The translations under genes and the position numbers were made by a program. A DNA stretch of 64,000 nucleotides, taken from assembly GCA_018266255.1 (NCBI GenBank), contig JAFEAT010000008.1, positions 124,001 through 188,000 on the forward strand, written 5' to 3'. This document shows, piece after piece, positions 34,115-41,666 of this stretch. Each line of letters begins with the position of its first letter. The stretch's first letter is position 1. The stretch is from Cyanobacteria bacterium SZAS-4 (lineage in GTDB: Bacteria > Cyanobacteriota > Vampirovibrionia > Obscuribacterales > Obscuribacteraceae). The notes below the pieces were generated by a model that saw only the letters and a program-made list of their open reading frames with translations, was not told the origin of the DNA and made no database searches.

Positions 34115-35481
34115 GTAAAATTTGTCGAACCAAAACTCAGCGACGGAATCAAGGGCTAGCGACTCGGAGTCGATCGGCTCAGGGTCGTACGATGATCGTG
34201 CTCACTATTTTGGCGGTGATTGTGGGCATCCTATTCGCTATCGGGGTCATACCGAAGCTGATGGACAAACGGTCGCTCAATGAAAAGGAAGAACAAGCTG
34301 CATCAGCTATTCCGGTAGTTAATACTGTGCTTGCAAAAACGGCACCGTTCAATGAGTCTGCGACTTTGCCAGGAAATATCGGAGCGATGCAGTTTGCCAC
34401 GATCTATGCCCGCATCGATGGTTATTTAACGAAGAGAATGGTCGATATCGGTGACAAGGTTAAGCAAGGTCAACTTCTGGCTGAAATCGATTCGCCGAGT
34501 GCTGATGAAGATCGCTCTCAGGCAGCAGCCGATCTTGTTCAGTCTAACGCTCAAGTAGTAAGTGCTTTGGCTACTCTCAAGGAATCGAAAGCACAAGCGG
34601 AAGCCGCTGCGGCGCAAGTTACACGAGCGAAAGCAGATCAGGCCTATGCCGCGACGACCGCAGACCGCTGGAACAATATGGCCAAATATGGTGCGGTCAG
34701 TCTGCAAAGCCGAGATGAAAAAGACCGCTCTCTAAACTCTCAAAATGCCAGTGTTGAGGCTGCGGAAGCACAAAAGCGAGCCGCCGATCAGCAAGTTGAA
34801 GCGTCGGCTGCGCAGGTGCGAGTGGCGAAAGCGAATGTGGGTGCAAAACAAGCGTCTCTGGCCAAATACAAAGCTCAGCAAGGCTTTAAGTATGTGGTGG
34901 CACCATTTGATGGAGTGATCGTAAGCCGCAAGGTCGATCCTGGGGCATTGATAACTGCCGGTAGTCAGTCTACGACTCAAGAACTATTTCAGATGGCCAA
35001 GCTCGATGTATTGCGCAGTTATGTGAATGTTCCACAGTCGCTTTCGCGATATCTGAAACCCGGCGCAGCAGCTGAAATTAGTGTTTCGTCGTATCCCGAA
35101 CGCACGTTTGTGGGCAAGGTAACGAACGTATCTGGTGCACTCGATCCACAAACGCGTACTCGACAGACTGAAGTGAAAATCGACAATTTCGACCACGCTC
35201 TCTTGCCTGGTATGTATGCGCAGATCAAATTGACTGTGCAACGTCCTGAGAATTGGGTGCAAGTGCCAAGCAACGCAGTAATACCACGCGGTAATAATCT
35301 CGAAGTAGCGGTTGTTAGAGATGGCAAAGCGCACTACCAGAAGGTTGTGCTGGGGCGAGATTTTGGCGACGAAGTCGAGATCAAAGATGGACTAACGAAC
35401 GGTGAAGTCGTGATCGTCGGTGCCGCCGATGATCTGCGTGAGGGTGACCCTGTCAAACCATCGGAAATAGCCGCTCAGTGA
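34111..35481 (+). CDS. RND efflux periplasmic adaptor (membrane-fusion protein)
   Basis: This 456-residue HlyD/AcrA-family adaptor has one N-terminal membrane helix (MIVLTILAVIVGILFAIGVI) and no lipobox. The lipoyl half-motif FATIYARIDGYLTKRMVDIGDKVKQGQLLAEID is followed by an Ala/Gln-rich coiled-coil hairpin (~125-245) and the matching half YVVAPFDGVIVSRKVDPGALITAGS. The beta-barrel and membrane-proximal domains follow (YPERTFVGKVTNVSG, LLPGMYAQIKLTV). It connects the RND pump to the outer-membrane factor encoded next. Start and stop codons overlap by 4 nt with both neighbours. Confidence 0.85.
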   Translation: MSKICRTKTQRRNQGLATRSRSAQGRTMIVLTILAVIVGILFAIGVIPKLMDKRSLNEKEEQAASAIPVVNTVLAKTAPFNESATLPGNIGAMQFATIYARIDGYLTKRMVDIGDKVKQGQLLAEIDSPSADEDRSQAAADLVQSNAQVVSALATLKESKAQAEAAAAQVTRAKADQAYAATTADRWNNMAKYGAVSLQSRDEKDRSLNSQNASVEAAEAQKRAADQQVEASAAQVRVAKANVGAKQASLAKYKAQQGFKYVVAPFDGVIVSRKVDPGALITAGSQSTTQELFQMAKLDVLRSYVNVPQSLSRYLKPGAAAEISVSSYPERTFVGKVTNVSGALDPQTRTRQTEVKIDNFDHALLPGMYAQIKLTVQRPENWVQVPSNAVIPRGNNLEVAVVRDGKAHYQKVVLGRDFGDEVEIKDGLTNGEVVIVGAADDLREGDPVKPSEIAAQ

Positions 35482-37205
35482 AAACCAGAACTACAGCCTT
35501 GATTTTAGTGACGATGCAAATTGCCGGCTTGGTCTCGGGCAGTTTTTTTTGTTTTTCAGCACATGCCACTGAGTTGAGAAAATTGGCAGATGTTGGCAGA
35601 CCAAGTGCGATACCTGCCAGTTCGCTACCACCGAAACTGAGAGGTCCACTCGGCGCAAATCCGCCTACGAAACTTGATGATATCGCCAATCGGGCTGAAG
35701 AGTCTGAAGGTGCAATGTTCGTCGACGAAGACAAAGTTCAGGTGAAAGCGCCACTTCTGACCGCTTTGATCGAATTGCACCAGAACATGTCGCCATATAG
35801 CCTGGATGCGGCGGGACCGGAGCATCCAATCACACTGAGAGATGTTCTAAACCAAGAATTGCTCAACAACTTGAACATTCAGATATCGCGGGCTAACGAA
35901 CAAAGTGCGAAGTATAAATATCGAAGCGTGCTCGGCGGATTTCTCCCGAATATGAGCAATCAACTTTCATATCAAGGAATCACCGGTAAGTATGCCAGCC
36001 CCTTCGGTGCATTGACGAACATCGGTAGTCCGTATCTTACGATTCCATCTGGTCTTGTGTGGAATTTCTTCGACGGTGGCAACACCATATTTGGTTCGAT
36101 GCAAGCCAAGCATGTTTATCGAGCCCATAGCTATGACGTGCAGCGCACCATTAACGACGAGCTATTGGATGGCGCGCATCTTTACTATCAGCTTGTGCTG
36201 CAAGATGTATTGCTGCAAATTCGTATTAAAGCAGTTGAAACATCCGAAGCACTTTACGAGAAGAACTCGATTCAGTATAAGTATGGTGCCAATACCCAGT
36301 TGGATCTGCTGCAAGCTGAGACGCAACTGGCAGATGATAAGCAGAAACTGATATCTCAACAGATTGCCAGACGCCAGGCGGCGATCAAACTTGCTACCAG
36401 TCTGAATGCAAACTGTAACGATGATCTTGTCGTTAGTGAACGGTTGGTCTCCCCGACTCGCCTGGTCGACGACAACACTAAAGTAGCCGAGCTAGTACAA
36501 ATTGCCATCGACAATCGTCCCGAATTGAAGAAATGGGAGCAACAGAGATTAGCTGCGAAGGCTGCAATAAAACTGGCATACGCACCTCTGTTGCCAACGA
36601 TCTCGGGCACCGGCGCGTTGGCAACAACTGGTGCAAAAGTGGTTCCCATTAGTGGTGCCCAGGCTTCGAGCTCGGCTGCCACTGGAGGTTTTGGTGCAGA
36701 CGGTGGTTTCTCGACGAGTGCCAACACCTCGACTGCCACTCCAGGAGCGAGGCAGAATCCTAAATTCAATCTCGCTGAAATTTTCACTATAGGAATGGCC
36801 GTTCAGTGGAACATCGGTGGGCTTGGTGTCACTGATGCGAACAAGATCAAAGCGGCTAGATGGGAAGCGCGAAAGACTCAGTTAGAGTTTGCCCGAGAGC
36901 TCTCTTGGGTCTGCAAAGACGTGCGAGACAGCTATCTCAATTCGGTGGACGCGAAGAACTTAATTGCGGCTAGTTCGGCAGCAGTCAATTCATCTCGGCA
37001 GCAATTGAAGGTTGCAGTAATCCGGCTCGAAGAAGGTGTCGGAACTGACCTGGACGTTGTTAATGCACAACGAAGTTATACCAATGCATTGATTGAAAAA
37101 GCAAAAGCAATTGTGCAGTTCAATGAATCTCAGGCGTCTTTGTTAAAAGCAATCGGCAAAATCTCGGTTGACACTTTGACTTCGCCGAAAGCGCTTATCA
37201 GGTGA
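35478..37205 (+). CDS. TolC-family outer-membrane efflux protein
   Basis: This 575-residue protein has a signal peptide (ending HATEL) and the paired helical repeats of the outer-membrane efflux protein family: LRDVLNQELLNNLNIQISRANEQSA, YQYGANTQ-like turns (KYGANTQLDLLQAE), a second repeat starting ALIEKAKAIVQFNESQASLLKAI and the conserved GTDLDVVNAQRSY. An N-terminal ~100-residue extension before the first repeat is longer than in E. coli TolC, and a Ser/Thr/Gly-rich insertion lies near ~395-420. It begins at GTG, overlapping the adaptor stop (GTGA). It completes a tripartite pump and may also serve the metal pump at 13.6 kb. Confidence 0.85.
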   Translation: MKTRTTALILVTMQIAGLVSGSFFCFSAHATELRKLADVGRPSAIPASSLPPKLRGPLGANPPTKLDDIANRAEESEGAMFVDEDKVQVKAPLLTALIELHQNMSPYSLDAAGPEHPITLRDVLNQELLNNLNIQISRANEQSAKYKYRSVLGGFLPNMSNQLSYQGITGKYASPFGALTNIGSPYLTIPSGLVWNFFDGGNTIFGSMQAKHVYRAHSYDVQRTINDELLDGAHLYYQLVLQDVLLQIRIKAVETSEALYEKNSIQYKYGANTQLDLLQAETQLADDKQKLISQQIARRQAAIKLATSLNANCNDDLVVSERLVSPTRLVDDNTKVAELVQIAIDNRPELKKWEQQRLAAKAAIKLAYAPLLPTISGTGALATTGAKVVPISGAQASSSAATGGFGADGGFSTSANTSTATPGARQNPKFNLAEIFTIGMAVQWNIGGLGVTDANKIKAARWEARKTQLEFARELSWVCKDVRDSYLNSVDAKNLIAASSAAVNSSRQQLKVAVIRLEEGVGTDLDVVNAQRSYTNALIEKAKAIVQFNESQASLLKAIGKISVDTLTSPKALIR

Positions 37206-39007
37206 TCAGATTGACTCAAGTGTTCAAATTCTTTATTGCTGTATGCATGGTGGTTGCGATGACGGTGCACGTCCCGCTGATTGCCCTGGCTCAGTCGTCA
37301 GATGAGAATCAAAAATCGGAACAAAAGACAAAGCAATCAACCGGACAAACGACGGAACAAGATCAAAGTGTGTCTTCGAAGGATCTGAGCTCAGAGTCAG
37401 AACCAGTACGTGCCAATCCTAAGCCTCATATGGCAGACGATATTCCCGTGACGGGAGACAACCTAGAGGGCGTTCCACTAGTTATTGGTGGGGTCGAAAT
37501 TGTGCGCTTCAAGGGCACCATCAGCGGTTTCACACCAGACCAGCGTGTCCGTGCGATCAAGTTTCGACTGCACGAATTGGAAGAAAATCCTAGTTTCAAC
37601 ATAAACAGTATAACGACGAAGGGAACTGGTTTCAGCACAGATATTGTTGCCGGTAATGACACCATTTTTACGATTACAGATAGAGATGCCAGGCTCGTTG
37701 GCCAGGCCAGCCGCGAAGTGTTGGCGGGTGAATGTGCGACGAAATTAAAGCAAGGATTGCTCAAGGAGCAAGAAGCGAAAAGTCCCAAGGTGATTTTTAT
37801 GGCTTCTGTTTTTACGGCAGTCGCATTCATCGTATTGATGATCGCTTTATCGATTCTAGCTGCCGTTTTTCCGTGGTTGTATAGACGCGTAGAATCTGCC
37901 CGTGGTAAGTACATCGCGTCGGTAAAGATCCAAAAAGCAGAACTGCTATCAGAAGACAGCTTGACCGATATTCTCATCGGTCTGTGCCGAATTGTTCGTG
38001 CTTTTGTGACGCTAATTCTACTCACCGTTTTTGTGGAAGCGGTGCTCAGTTTTTACCCAACCACACGTGAACTGTCGGGACAGGTGACAGACAAGTTCAT
38101 GTTTCCGATGCTGCATCTGGCGCTGTCGTCAATCACTGCTTATGTGCCGAATCTTTTGATAATCATCACCGTAATTGTTTGTGCGTATTATTTGATCGGA
38201 TTTACACGATTCATTTTCAACGAGATTGGTCGTGGAAGCATTACCTTCTCTGGCTTCGAACAAGAGTGGGCAACGCCTACTTACACGATCTTCCGATTCC
38301 TGATTATCGCTTTCGCGATCGTCCTGATGTTTCCTTATTTGCCTGGATCAGGGTCGCCAGCGTTCCAACAGGTTTCAATTTTTCTTGGTGTCTTGATTTC
38401 GCTTGGTTCATCAGGAGCTGTTTCTAACGTTATCGCAGGAGTGTTTCTCACCTACACTGGCGCCTTTAGACTTGGTGATAGAGTGAGAATCGCAGATACG
38501 GTTGGCGATGTGACCGAAAGACGATTGCTCTATACGAGAATTCGTACCATCAAAGATGAATTCATTACCATACCAAATAGTCTGGTTTTGGGCAGTCACA
38601 TCATCAACTACAGTGCGTCGATGCAAGGGAATGGACTGGTTTTACATACATCGGTCACCATCGGATATGACGTGGAATGGCGCATGGTCGAAAATCTTCT
38701 CATTGAGGCGGCTAAAGCGACTGCAAATGTTAGAGACGAACCGCCACCGTTTGTGTTAGTGACAAGTCTCGATGATTTCTTTGTTACGCACCAGATCAAT
38801 GCATTTACGTCCGCACCACATTCGATGGCGCAGACATATGCAGATTTACACAAAAATATTCTGGACAAATTTTTCGAAGCTGGAGTGGAGATTATGTCTC
38901 CGCATGTTCATTCTGTTCGCGACGGTTCGGATGATGCAATTCCGTCAAAATACCGCAAGGAAGGCGTCCCGAAGCGCCCATCGATGTCTCCGTATGCAAG
39001 AAAGTAG
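37202..39007 (+). CDS. MscS-family mechanosensitive channel with an exported N-terminal domain
   Basis: This 601-residue inner-membrane channel has a signal peptide (FFIAVCMVVAMTVHVPLIALA) and a ~170-residue extracytoplasmic domain rich in Ser/Gln/Lys at its start. Four to five hydrophobic helices follow (from about residue 200). The MscS core shows a pore helix rich in Gly/Ala/Ser (QQVSIFLGVLISLGSSGAVSNVIAGVFLTYTGAFRLGDRV) and then the beta domain RIADTVGDVTERRLLYTRIRT and IPNSLVLGSHIINY. It starts at GTG, overlapping the outer-membrane factor by 4 nt. Coupling a channel to an efflux operon is unusual and suggests envelope-stress or osmotic control of the same process. Confidence 0.82.
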   Translation: MIRLTQVFKFFIAVCMVVAMTVHVPLIALAQSSDENQKSEQKTKQSTGQTTEQDQSVSSKDLSSESEPVRANPKPHMADDIPVTGDNLEGVPLVIGGVEIVRFKGTISGFTPDQRVRAIKFRLHELEENPSFNINSITTKGTGFSTDIVAGNDTIFTITDRDARLVGQASREVLAGECATKLKQGLLKEQEAKSPKVIFMASVFTAVAFIVLMIALSILAAVFPWLYRRVESARGKYIASVKIQKAELLSEDSLTDILIGLCRIVRAFVTLILLTVFVEAVLSFYPTTRELSGQVTDKFMFPMLHLALSSITAYVPNLLIIITVIVCAYYLIGFTRFIFNEIGRGSITFSGFEQEWATPTYTIFRFLIIAFAIVLMFPYLPGSGSPAFQQVSIFLGVLISLGSSGAVSNVIAGVFLTYTGAFRLGDRVRIADTVGDVTERRLLYTRIRTIKDEFITIPNSLVLGSHIINYSASMQGNGLVLHTSVTIGYDVEWRMVENLLIEAAKATANVRDEPPPFVLVTSLDDFFVTHQINAFTSAPHSMAQTYADLHKNILDKFFEAGVEIMSPHVHSVRDGSDDAIPSKYRKEGVPKRPSMSPYARK

Positions 39008-39148
39008 GTATCCCAGACCAGCACCGCCGACTTTTCACAAGCGATTTATCTACAAACGTCGCGCCTGTCTTTATTTAGTAAAGATGAGCAACTTAATCTA
39101 ACAAATATCCGTCTCATATCCTAAAATGGGCGTTTTTTGGACGAATTG

Positions 39149-39490
39149 ATGAGACTTTATCCCTCGAATGCACTGCTAACAGCCTGTATGAGCGCATTTT
39201 TCATGCTGCTCGGCGTTTACTACGCCTTGCCGGATGTGTGTCCCCATTGCCATGACGTGATTTACACGAGACAGAGGTGGCGCGTTCCAGCTAACTGGTA
39301 CGAGACGCATCAGCTGACCAAAGCCATGATAAGACACCCTGAAAGGATTCCCGGAGCTCAGCCGATTCGGGTTTGCACCAACTGTGATTATGGTTGGACC
39401 AGTCCGTTAGACGGCCAGTACCTGTATGATCGGTGCCGTCACGCAGTAGCATTGAAGGAACCGCAAAGGCAAGATGCGAAAGTTGAGTAA
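39149..39490 (+). CDS. Small membrane protein with two CxxC zinc-ribbon motifs
   Basis: This ~113-residue protein has an N-terminal membrane helix (LLTACMSAFFMLLGVYYAL) directly followed by CPHC, and later a second pair, CTNC. Together they make a four-cysteine zinc ribbon or rubredoxin-like knuckle. A basic stretch (TRQRWRVPANWYETHQL) lies between. A TTG four codons upstream is possible, but the ATG at 39149 is better placed. The end overlaps the start of the next gene by 17 nt, so the two are cotranscribed. The function is unknown. Confidence 0.55.
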   Translation: MRLYPSNALLTACMSAFFMLLGVYYALPDVCPHCHDVIYTRQRWRVPANWYETHQLTKAMIRHPERIPGAQPIRVCTNCDYGWTSPLDGQYLYDRCRHAVALKEPQRQDAKVE

Positions 39491-40445
39491 CCGGGTGAAA
39501 GTCCGTTCTGCCCTGATAGTTTCGATAGCTTTTGGATCAGCACTAACCGTTTTGAATTTGTTTTCTTGCGCTCGTGTTGTACAGGCGGCTGATTCGCACA
39601 CTGAAAGTGCAACAGTCGAAAAAGCGAAGTCACCAGACATGACCGCTTACATGGAATCGGTCAAGCAGCGAATCCAGCGTGTTTGGCGCTCACCCGATGT
39701 TAAAAGCAATTGCAAGGTCTCTGTTTTGTTCACTATAGACAAAAATGGAGGCTTGGTTTCCAGCGCGGTTAAGACGAGCAGCGGAATTGCGTCGGTCGAT
39801 CAAGTAGCGTTACAGACAGTCAAAAAATCCGCACCATTTTCAAAGTTACCTGACGGCGCCGGAAAGTTTTCGGTCGATTACACGTTTCAATGCGGTCCAC
39901 GTAATTCTGCTGATGCTTACATTTTCAATGGAGTGCCGATCAAAGATCAGGAGTATAAAATGAGCAGCGGCGGTGCAACGCTGCGCAATTTGAATACAGA
40001 CAGTCCAGCTGAACGAAAGCTGCATGAAAGAGCGGCTGCTTTCGAGAACAAAGCCGAATCGCTTGAGACGCGTTTGAGCGCGCTACAAGGTTCTGCCACG
40101 CCAGATGACACGAAAATATCTGCGGTGAGTCTCGAACTCGCGAATGTGTTCAAAGAACTGCAAAAGTATGACAAAGCAGAACCCTTGTACAAATCAGCGA
40201 TCGCACTGGGTGAAAAATTGGAAAACCAAACTTTCTTGAGCAACGCGCTTTTTGATTTCGCCAATCTGTATTACGTCATGGGTAAATACGCTGATGCGGA
40301 GCCGCTCTACGAACGCTCTTTGTCAGTGCGTAGCAAAATTGAGAACCTACCTGTCAATAAGCAAGCACTAACTGAGTACGCAAAAACTCTCTACAAAATG
40401 AACAAATTTAGCAAAGCAGATGAAATCTACAAACAGTTGCGCTGA
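39474..40445 (+). CDS. Exported TonB-C-terminal domain plus TPR protein
   Basis: This 323-residue protein has a signal peptide (VSIAFGSALTVLNLFSCARVVQAA). Residues ~55-140 form a TonB C-terminal-like domain (MESVKQRIQRVWRSPDVKSNCKVSVLFTIDKNGGLVSSAV, LQTVKKSAPFSKLPDGA). A linker and coiled coil follow, then about three TPR units (LANVFKELQKYDKAEPLYKSAI, LANLYYVMGKYADAEPLYERSL and a last one). No membrane-spanning TonB anchor with ExbB/D is nearby, so it is probably not an energy-coupling TonB but a periplasmic scaffold using the same fold. It overlaps the zinc-ribbon gene and converges on the retron reverse transcriptase, 11 nt away. Confidence 0.65.
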   Translation: MRKLSNRVKVRSALIVSIAFGSALTVLNLFSCARVVQAADSHTESATVEKAKSPDMTAYMESVKQRIQRVWRSPDVKSNCKVSVLFTIDKNGGLVSSAVKTSSGIASVDQVALQTVKKSAPFSKLPDGAGKFSVDYTFQCGPRNSADAYIFNGVPIKDQEYKMSSGGATLRNLNTDSPAERKLHERAAAFENKAESLETRLSALQGSATPDDTKISAVSLELANVFKELQKYDKAEPLYKSAIALGEKLENQTFLSNALFDFANLYYVMGKYADAEPLYERSLSVRSKIENLPVNKQALTEYAKTLYKMNKFSKADEIYKQLR

Positions 40446-40456
40446 ACTTGAGAGTT

Positions 40457-41302
40457 CTATTCGCCTGTGTCTAATCCGAGTGCCACCATCTTGGCGAATG
40501 CTACGTGTCCGTGAATTTTGTTCAATGCTGATTTAGATGTCACGCCACTTGTTTCTTTGCGGTGAATCATGGCTCTAACGCGGCGACGCTCGCGGCGAGG
40601 TAAGTTGACGCGTTCATTGACGACGAGACCAGTCACTCTCTGTTGAGTCGTTTTTCGTGCAACTCGCAACTTTCTGTCGTTGACTTTGAAACCTTCGGAA
40701 GAAATGATCTTGCAGATGGCGTCGATTTCAGAGCGAGAAATGTGACCGTTACCTGAAACGGTGATGTCATCACAATAGCGCGTGTAACTCCAATTTCTCT
40801 GCAAGCAGAATTCACTCAACCGTTCATCGAGGCTTTTGCAGATCAAGTTTGCTAGATCCGGTGATGTTGGTGCACCTTGTGGGAGCAGTTCATCGTGCGT
40901 GCAAAGACGGCTCAAGTATCCGGCGAATTTTTGTTCGTAACCGAGTGATTCGAAGAGTGAGTTGACTCTATCGATGTTTATTGATGGAAAGAAGTCTTCA
41001 ATGTCGGCGTTGAGAACGAAATCTTTCCCGACGTGCGGTTGTGCGTTATCGACGATGCTCATACCGACTCTGTAGCCAGTGCAGGCCTCGTGAACTGGCT
41101 GAGACTTCAACAAGTTTGTCGAAATCCATTTTTGGATGCGCTTCAGTTCTCTTGACGGTGCGGAGATGTGTCTCTGTCCACCCGATTTCTTTGGGATGGA
41201 AAAACGTTTGTATAGATAGTCGGCCCTAAATATATACTTGCTCAGTTCAAACTCGGAAATCTCTAATTCGTTGGCGAGGCTGACTTTGCTATCTAGGGTC
41301 AT
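40457..41302 (-). CDS. Retron reverse transcriptase
   Basis: Retron RTs use an adjacent structured RNA (msr-msd) as primer and template to make a branched RNA-DNA molecule, generally as part of phage-defence units. The 281-residue protein shows both retron hallmarks: NAQPH (86-90), the NAxxH motif, and VTG (223-225, in QRVTGLVVN). RT motifs include LNADIEDFFPSI with catalytic Asp100, PQGAPTSPDLANLIC (141-155) and the active site YCDD (176-179) with Asp178/179; YADD is commoner. The C-terminus ends in a helical thumb (NKIHGHVAFAKMV). It lacks the maturase, endonuclease or long extension of group II intron RTs. The ATG at 41302 lies 20 nt after the candidate a2 repeat. It is on the same strand as ligD and ku; no fused or adjacent effector is evident. 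Confidence 0.92.
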   Translation of the reverse strand: MTLDSKVSLANELEISEFELSKYIFRADYLYKRFSIPKKSGGQRHISAPSRELKRIQKWISTNLLKSQPVHEACTGYRVGMSIVDNAQPHVGKDFVLNADIEDFFPSINIDRVNSLFESLGYEQKFAGYLSRLCTHDELLPQGAPTSPDLANLICKSLDERLSEFCLQRNWSYTRYCDDITVSGNGHISRSEIDAICKIISSEGFKVNDRKLRVARKTTQQRVTGLVVNERVNLPRRERRRVRAMIHRKETSGVTSKSALNKIHGHVAFAKMVALGLDTGE

Positions 41303-41321
41303 TCGGATATTTCTCGTATAT

Positions 41322-41344
41322 TGAAGTGGGGTTGGATATCTCTG
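41322..41344 (-). repeat. Retron a2 inverted-repeat arm
   Basis: This arm is at the 3' end of the candidate retron RNA, complementary to 41495-41516 apart from a 2-nt mismatch and one bulge. It ends 20 nt before the RT start codon, the position expected of a2. Confidence 0.75.
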
Positions 41345-41494
41345 CTAAAAATCGGATCTAGCGAGTCGTTGCTAAAACGATGCACACGAAGTCGACAGGT
41401 TCTGCGCTTGCGCATATCCTGCGAGTTCGAGTCGGAATGGGATGCCTTTGGAAACTTGGTTGACGAATCATCAACCGTCACCGCCCGCGCGGTC

Positions 41495-41516
41495 CAGAGA
41501 TATCCATTCCCCTTCA
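41495..41516 (-). repeat. Retron a1 inverted-repeat arm
   Basis: This arm is at the 5' end of the candidate retron RNA. It reads TGAAGGGG-AA-TGGATATCTCTG on the minus strand and pairs with the arm at 41322-41344. It ends at the GG where retron branching guanosines are usually found. Confidence 0.75.
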
Positions 41517-41564
41517 GTGATGGATGCGATACCACCGATGATGTTACGTCGGTTGGTTCATACA

Positions 41565-41593
41565 TATCTAAAGCACCCTGAAACCAAAGTCAA
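41565..41593 (-). promoter_or_regulatory. Candidate sigma-70 promoter of the retron
   Basis: On the minus strand TTGACT (41593-41588) and TAGATA (41570-41565) are separated by exactly 17 nt. Transcription would begin near 41558, about 40 nt before the a1 arm, so one transcript could carry the RNA and the RT. It lies 74 nt after the ligD stop. Confidence 0.6.
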
Positions 41594-41666
41594 CAGAGAC
41601 TTTCGTTCCTTAGACAATTATCCAAATCAGTATATAGAGCCGGTTTTGGCCGCATATCAAAACAGC

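Larger units (their letters stand above)
41322..41516 (-). ncRNA. Candidate retron msr-msd RNA
   Basis: This 195-nt minus-strand region lies between ligD and the RT gene. It is bounded by imperfect inverted repeats (41495-41516 and 41322-41344) with 20 paired bases, including an uninterrupted 12-bp core (TGGATATCTCTG). These are the expected a1/a2 arms. The enclosed 150 nt hold, in transcription order: a short GC hairpin (41493-41480), a GGTTGA/TCAACC hairpin with a 7-nt loop (41476-41458), a long imperfect hairpin (41429-41387: CGAA-TCG-CAGG-TGCG with a CAAG loop and matching arms), a TCGTT/AACGA hairpin (41380-41366) and a weak last stem. Two short msr-type hairpins and one long msd-type hairpin fit known retrons. 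The branching G should lie just after a1, at about 41495-41494. The boundary between msr and msd is inferred. Confidence 0.78.

Noticed and set aside
40457..41302. Group II intron RT
   Set aside because: No maturase or endonuclease domain and no intron RNA domains are visible. The NAxxH and VTG motifs and small size favour a retron.
41299..41565. 88-codon minus-strand frame over the candidate retron RNA
   Set aside because: Its start lies on the -10 element, it has no ribosome site, and the region is explained by paired non-coding structure. The product has no family-like pattern.
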